From Fen-183 sp036504335 (GTDB lineage Bacteria; Acidobacteriota; Thermoanaerobaculia; UBA5066): a stretch of 64,000 nucleotides of DNA. Made by a program: the position numbers and the translations under genes. The stretch covers positions 7,931-71,930 of the forward strand of contig DASXVJ010000002.1 in the NCBI GenBank assembly GCA_036504335.1, read 5' to 3'. This document shows, piece after piece, positions 60,556 through 64,000 of this stretch (position 1 is the stretch's first letter; each line of letters starts with the position of its first letter). The notes beneath the pieces are model-generated. The model worked only from the letters and a program-made list of their open reading frames with translations, was not told where the DNA came from and made no database searches.

Positions 60556-61851
60556 TCATTCCACGAGGGTGACCTTCCGCGCCTTCGGGGAGAGGGAGAT
60601 CGACTGCGGGAGGTGCCGGCCCTCCAGCCACACGATCCGCTGGGCCTCGACGGCCTTCGTCACGTTCTTCACGGCGCCCGGCACGTCGGCGCTTGTCATG
60701 AGGACCTCGGGCTTGCCCCATGCGGGGTCGACCATCCTCTTGTTCTTCGCCCAGACGAACAGCGGAACCCGCAGCGCGCGCAGGTACGCGCGCGTCCATG
60801 CGATCGGCGTCTGGCTCTCGTCGTCGCCGCCGGCCACGATGAGGACGACGGCCCTCGGCCGGTTCCCCGCGGCAGCCGAGAGCGAGGCCACGCCGACGGC
60901 GTCGCCGAGCCGCGGCGGCCCGCTGTACTCCGGCGGGGCGACGCCGATCAGGAGCCTGCGCACGTCCCACGGCGGGGAGAAGTCCTGCGAGCGCAGGAAG
61001 ACGTCGTAGCCCGGGGCGGTGTCCGTGGGCTTGAGTGTCCCCGGCCAGCAGAAACGCAGGCGCTGGCCCTTCCGCAGGGGGGACGCGTACCGGGTGTCCT
61101 GGGCGAAGAAAATGGAGGTGCGGAGCTGGGCGATCCACGGGCCCGCGTTCTCGTCCTTCACGACGACGATCTCGCCGGGGCTTTCCTCGACGGCTTCGAC
61201 GTGGACGGGCTCTCCGTTCGCGAGGAACCAGCCGTCCATCTCGGATTCTTTCGGCGGGCGGCCCTTGAAGACGACGGGCACGGCCGTGAGCTCGGCCTCG
61301 GCCTCGCCGCGCATGGTCTCGGGCCCGCCGGGCGCCTCGCGCTTCACGCCTCCCACGAGGAACTCGGTCGAGACCCGACTCCCGCCCTTGAACTCGAGGA
61401 CCGCCCTCAAGACGTGGACGTCGGCCGGCCGGAAATCGGGGAGGCGGATGCGGGCGAGGTTGCCGGGGTCGAGGACCTTGCCGTCGAACGTCAGCTCGAT
61501 GCTCTCGGGCCGCGCGGAGAAGGCGCTCGCGAACGTGAGGCACGCGACGCGCCCGGTCCCGCCCGTGCCGGGCAGGAGCGTGAACGACGCCTCGGAGTTC
61601 GGGCGCGGGACATTGACGAGCTGGACCGCGCGCCCCAGCTCGGCTCCCTCGCGATCCCGCGCGATCGCGACGAGCTCGTGCGGAACGGGACGGCCGAGGT
61701 CGACGACCGTCTTCCACGGGGGCTGCGTGACGGAAGGGAGGGTTCGCCCGTCGAGCTGGAACTCGACGAACGCGGCGGCCGGGTCCGCCTGCACCTCGAC
61801 GGTGTGCAGGCCGACCGCGATCCCGAGGTAGAGCGTCAGAAAGGTGATCAC
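60556..61851 (-). CDS. Exported protein related to the VWFA-type family
   Basis: A 431-residue protein with an N-terminal hydrophobic leader (VITFLTLYLGIAVGLHTVE). A beta-rich region follows (about residues 15-200), then a Rossmann-like C-terminal part (RAVVLIVAGGDDESQTPIAW, RALRVPLFVWAKNKRMVDP) resembling the second half of VWFA-related Acidobacterial proteins. A canonical MIDAS is not visible. GTG 61851 lies 28 bases after the next VWFA gene on the same strand, so the two form an operon. Function unknown. Confidence 0.65.
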   Translation of the reverse strand: MITFLTLYLGIAVGLHTVEVQADPAAAFVEFQLDGRTLPSVTQPPWKTVVDLGRPVPHELVAIARDREGAELGRAVQLVNVPRPNSEASFTLLPGTGGTGRVACLTFASAFSARPESIELTFDGKVLDPGNLARIRLPDFRPADVHVLRAVLEFKGGSRVSTEFLVGGVKREAPGGPETMRGEAEAELTAVPVVFKGRPPKESEMDGWFLANGEPVHVEAVEESPGEIVVVKDENAGPWIAQLRTSIFFAQDTRYASPLRKGQRLRFCWPGTLKPTDTAPGYDVFLRSQDFSPPWDVRRLLIGVAPPEYSGPPRLGDAVGVASLSAAAGNRPRAVVLIVAGGDDESQTPIAWTRAYLRALRVPLFVWAKNKRMVDPAWGKPEVLMTSADVPGAVKNVTKAVEAQRIVWLEGRHLPQSISLSPKARKVTLVE

Positions 61852-61879
61852 GCGGCAGCGCCGCTTTCGTCGCCCTGCG

Positions 61880-63559
61880 TCAGATCCCGATCGGCAGCGC
61901 CACGGCCCCGAGGCGGTTCGTGGACGTGTCGCGCACGCCGACGAAGAGGCGGCCCTTCCAGCGCCTGTCGAGGGTGAAGTTCGAGTCTTTGCGGAAGAAC
62001 GCACCGGCTCCGGCGGCCTTGTCGACGGTCACCGAGAAGGGCATCACCATCGGCTCGGAGGCGCGGCCCTCCTCGTCGACGCCCGCGATGAGGAGCTCGA
62101 GCCTGGCGCGCTTGGTGTCGCCACGCTCCTCGGCATAGACGCCGCCGACGGGGACGACGACGTCGAACGGGAACGCGTCGTCCTTGCGGTCCTTCGTGGC
62201 GGCTTTCGTCTCGAGCGCGATCGCGAAGTCCCCCTTCGGCGCGTCGGCCGACAGGAGCAGCGCCGCGAAGCGCGCGCGCGCCGCCGTCTCCGGCGTGAGC
62301 GAGCGCTGTCCGGCGGCGGCGCGGACGACGACGCCGGGCCGCGTGGCTTTGACGCGGATGTCGCGCCGTGCGGACGTGCCGTCCGGCGGTGTGAAGCCGA
62401 GGCGGTAGCGCTGCGCGAGGAGCTTCGCCTCGGCCGTGAGGCTTTCCACCGGCTTGTTCGTGAAGCCGAGGCGCGCGCCGCCGGTCGACTGTGCGATGAG
62501 CGCGAACGTGTCGCTCCGGTACAGGAACGAGTCGACGGCGTCGCCCTCGGTCACGTTGTTGGCGGGCCTCAGCGCGGCGGCGGCGTCCCGCGGGGGCCGG
62601 CCGGAGGGGCTGGACATGGAGCCGATCTCGGCCCTCCCGTCCGGCGAGTAGAGGCCCGCCGGGTCCACGGCGACGACCGTGGCCCGGGCGAGGAGCGCCT
62701 GGCTCTCCGCTTCCTTCGCCTCGGCGAGGAAGTTCCAGAGGCCGCGCGCCGTATAGGAGTCTCCCGAGGTCGAAAGGACGTCGATGCCGTCGGTCGGGCT
62801 CCCCGGGAGGACCGTCTGCCCGAGCGCCCCCGAGCCAGCCGGGCCGCCGATCGGCTGGACGAAACCGGTCGGGGAGATCGGCCCCGCCATGACGACGACC
62901 GTCTTGGGCTCGGGGCGGTTCGCGATCGTGTCGAGGACGGTCGAGAAGTTTCGGAGCATCTGGCGCGACTGGCCCTCCCACTCGACGCTGCCCCGCTGCG
63001 GGAAGACGTACGCCCGCGGGAGCGTCCGCGCGGGTTTGTCGAGCGCCTTCTTCAGCGCCGAGCGATCCGAGGTGAAGGCCTGCAGGCGGCGAACGCCGTT
63101 GTCGAGAAGGTAGACGGCCGCCTCTTCGGCCGCCGGCATCCGGTCGACGTAGGTCTTGAGCGCGTCGAGGCCCGCGTTGCGCGAGCGCAGGTCGGACTGG
63201 AGGTCGGAGATCACGAAGACCGTGCTGTGCATGCGGCGCGCGGCGATGGCGCCGGTGAGGACCTCGGCGGCCGGAGCCGCGGGCGCGGCGGAGGAGCCGG
63301 GCGCGGCAGGCGCCGGGGCGGCGGGCGCCTCGAGCCAGTCGATCGGCGTCTCCTTGCCGTTCACGAAGAGCCGGAAGTCGCCCTTGGCGAGGCCCTCGAC
63401 GGGTTTTCCCTTCGAATCGAGGACGAGCACCTCGACGTCGGCGGCGACCGCTTCGACGGAACTCTTGACCGACCGGGGCGCTTCGGGCTGCGCGGAGGCG
63501 GGGACGGCCGGGGAAAACGCGAGAACGGCCGAGAGGGTAAACGTCAGGGAACGCTGCAT
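61880..63559 (-). CDS. VWFA-related (Acidobacterial-type) exported protein
   Basis: A 559-residue exported protein with a signal peptide ending in VPASAQ. The family opening (VEVLVLDSKGKPVEGLAKGD and FRLFVNGKETPIDW) is followed by an Ala/Pro-rich insert. A VWA-like core follows (VFVISDLQSDLRSRNAGLD, PKTVVVMAGPISPTG) and a beta-rich end. The MIDAS Asp-x-Ser-x-Ser is imperfect. ATG 63559 has GGAGG six bases upstream. It heads the leftward pair with the 431-residue relative. Function unknown, with an extracellular binding or scaffold role plausible. Confidence 0.8.
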   Translation of the reverse strand: MQRSLTFTLSAVLAFSPAVPASAQPEAPRSVKSSVEAVAADVEVLVLDSKGKPVEGLAKGDFRLFVNGKETPIDWLEAPAAPAPAAPGSSAAPAAPAAEVLTGAIAARRMHSTVFVISDLQSDLRSRNAGLDALKTYVDRMPAAEEAAVYLLDNGVRRLQAFTSDRSALKKALDKPARTLPRAYVFPQRGSVEWEGQSRQMLRNFSTVLDTIANRPEPKTVVVMAGPISPTGFVQPIGGPAGSGALGQTVLPGSPTDGIDVLSTSGDSYTARGLWNFLAEAKEAESQALLARATVVAVDPAGLYSPDGRAEIGSMSSPSGRPPRDAAAALRPANNVTEGDAVDSFLYRSDTFALIAQSTGGARLGFTNKPVESLTAEAKLLAQRYRLGFTPPDGTSARRDIRVKATRPGVVVRAAAGQRSLTPETAARARFAALLLSADAPKGDFAIALETKAATKDRKDDAFPFDVVVPVGGVYAEERGDTKRARLELLIAGVDEEGRASEPMVMPFSVTVDKAAGAGAFFRKDSNFTLDRRWKGRLFVGVRDTSTNRLGAVALPIGI

Positions 63560-63591
63560 GAGGGCCTCCGGACGCCCTCCTAGCACGCCCC

Positions 63592-64000
63592 GTGCCGGTT
63601 GTCACAAGGCCCGACGTCTCCCGGCGGGGACGGAAGCGCCGAAGTGCCGCGCCGAAGGTCCATCTCCTCGAGCTCGTGCGCAAGGGTCCCGCGGGCAACG
63701 TGGTCGAGCGCGCGGTGCGGTGGCTGAATCGGCCGGGGGCCGCAGAACGGCCTGCGGACGGCGGACGCGGTCGCGGCTGCGGCCTTTCACGCCGGGGCGG
63801 CGCCGCGCCGCCGCGCCGTCGTGCTCCTCCTCGGGGGTTCCGGACTGGACACGAGCCGGCTGCCCGGCGCGGGCGTGCGGCGCTATGCTGCCGAGGTCGG
63901 AGTTCCGCTCGAGGTCTGGCGCCTCGATCCCGCAGACAGGCCGCGGTCGAGGGGCCCGCGGAGAAGTGACTCGAGTGGGCGGAGGCGGCCCGGCGCGGGT
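63592..64000 (+). pseudogene. Broken, edge-truncated VWFA-type fragment
   Basis: Rightward reading shows VWFA-like text in two frames. From 63660 frame 1 gives HLLELVRKGPAGNVVERAV. From about 63755 frame 2 gives RRAVVLLLGGSGLDTSRLPG and VPLEVWRLDPADR, matching the C-terminal half of the 431-residue protein at 60556. A TGA at 63725 blocks frame 2 upstream. The N-terminal half of the family is missing and the right end leaves the window. It is most likely a decayed paralogue, but a sequencing indel would give the same picture. Confidence 0.4.

Noticed and set aside
63592..63969. A 125-codon intact gene at the right edge
   Set aside because: Only its first half reads like protein. After about 63750 it becomes Arg/Gly-rich, while the VWFA-like text continues in another frame.
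1..64000. tRNA genes, CRISPR arrays, insertion sequences, integrase/attachment sites
   Set aside because: No cloverleaf with a GTTCRANTC arm, no spaced direct repeats, and no transposase- or integrase-like protein found by eye on either strand.

Overview
The window is GC-rich, densely packed bacterial DNA that looks chromosomal. I see no tRNA, rRNA, CRISPR array, insertion sequence or prophage. Several families point to an Acidobacteriota-like organism, perhaps the Thermoanaerobaculia lineage: VWFA-related 'Acidobacterial' proteins, GWxTD-domain proteins, Oar-type TonB-dependent receptors with an N-terminal carboxypeptidase-regulatory domain, and lipoproteins that join a sulfatase-like domain to TPRs. 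It is a Gram-negative, respiring cell with complex I, an F-type ATP synthase, haem synthesis and methylmalonyl-CoA mutase. The lineage is an inference from gene families, not from a marker-gene tree.

Layout. 1-8247: end of the nuo operon (nuoI tail, J, K, L, M, N), running directly into the membrane sector of ATP synthase (atpZ-like, atpI-like, atpB, atpE) and closed by a strong terminator. 8312-9656: an ECF sigma factor with its zinc-finger membrane anti-sigma factor. 9673-12777: argS with a GNAT gene, and a divergent SRPBCC protein. 12787-27070: a three-gene module (sulfatase-like/TPR lipoprotein, Oar-like receptor, divergent GWxTD protein) present twice in tandem. 27074-31319: VWFA-related protein, DUF4388/HDOD-like protein and a third GWxTD protein. 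31357-34644: methylmalonyl-CoA mutase large subunit, a noncoding gap with iterated CACA motifs, tdk and nth. 34677-39798: a secreted 5'-nucleotidase and two exported proteins. 39856-41556: rho with promoter and structured leader. 41572-44021: DEAD-box helicase and an alpha/beta hydrolase. 44081-53707: a six-gene, mostly overlapping operon (KimA-like APC permease, two tandem GT-C-like membrane proteins, aldehyde dehydrogenase, TPR/hydrolase-fold protein, DegT aminotransferase). 53704-60442: exported CARDB-like protein, M1 aminopeptidase and hemG/hemH/hemN, all leftward. 60556-63559: two VWFA-type exported proteins, then a broken relative at the right edge.

How it fits together. The left end is energy conservation. 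The centre and right are dominated by exported and envelope proteins of poorly characterised families. My best candidate for an undescribed system is the duplicated sulfatase-like/receptor/GWxTD module at 12787-27070. It has conserved order and orientation, its own terminators and a divergent control region. Its enzyme carries Thr where sulfatases have the formylglycine precursor. The six-gene operon at 44081-53707 is a second candidate, possibly for envelope glycan or lipid modification.
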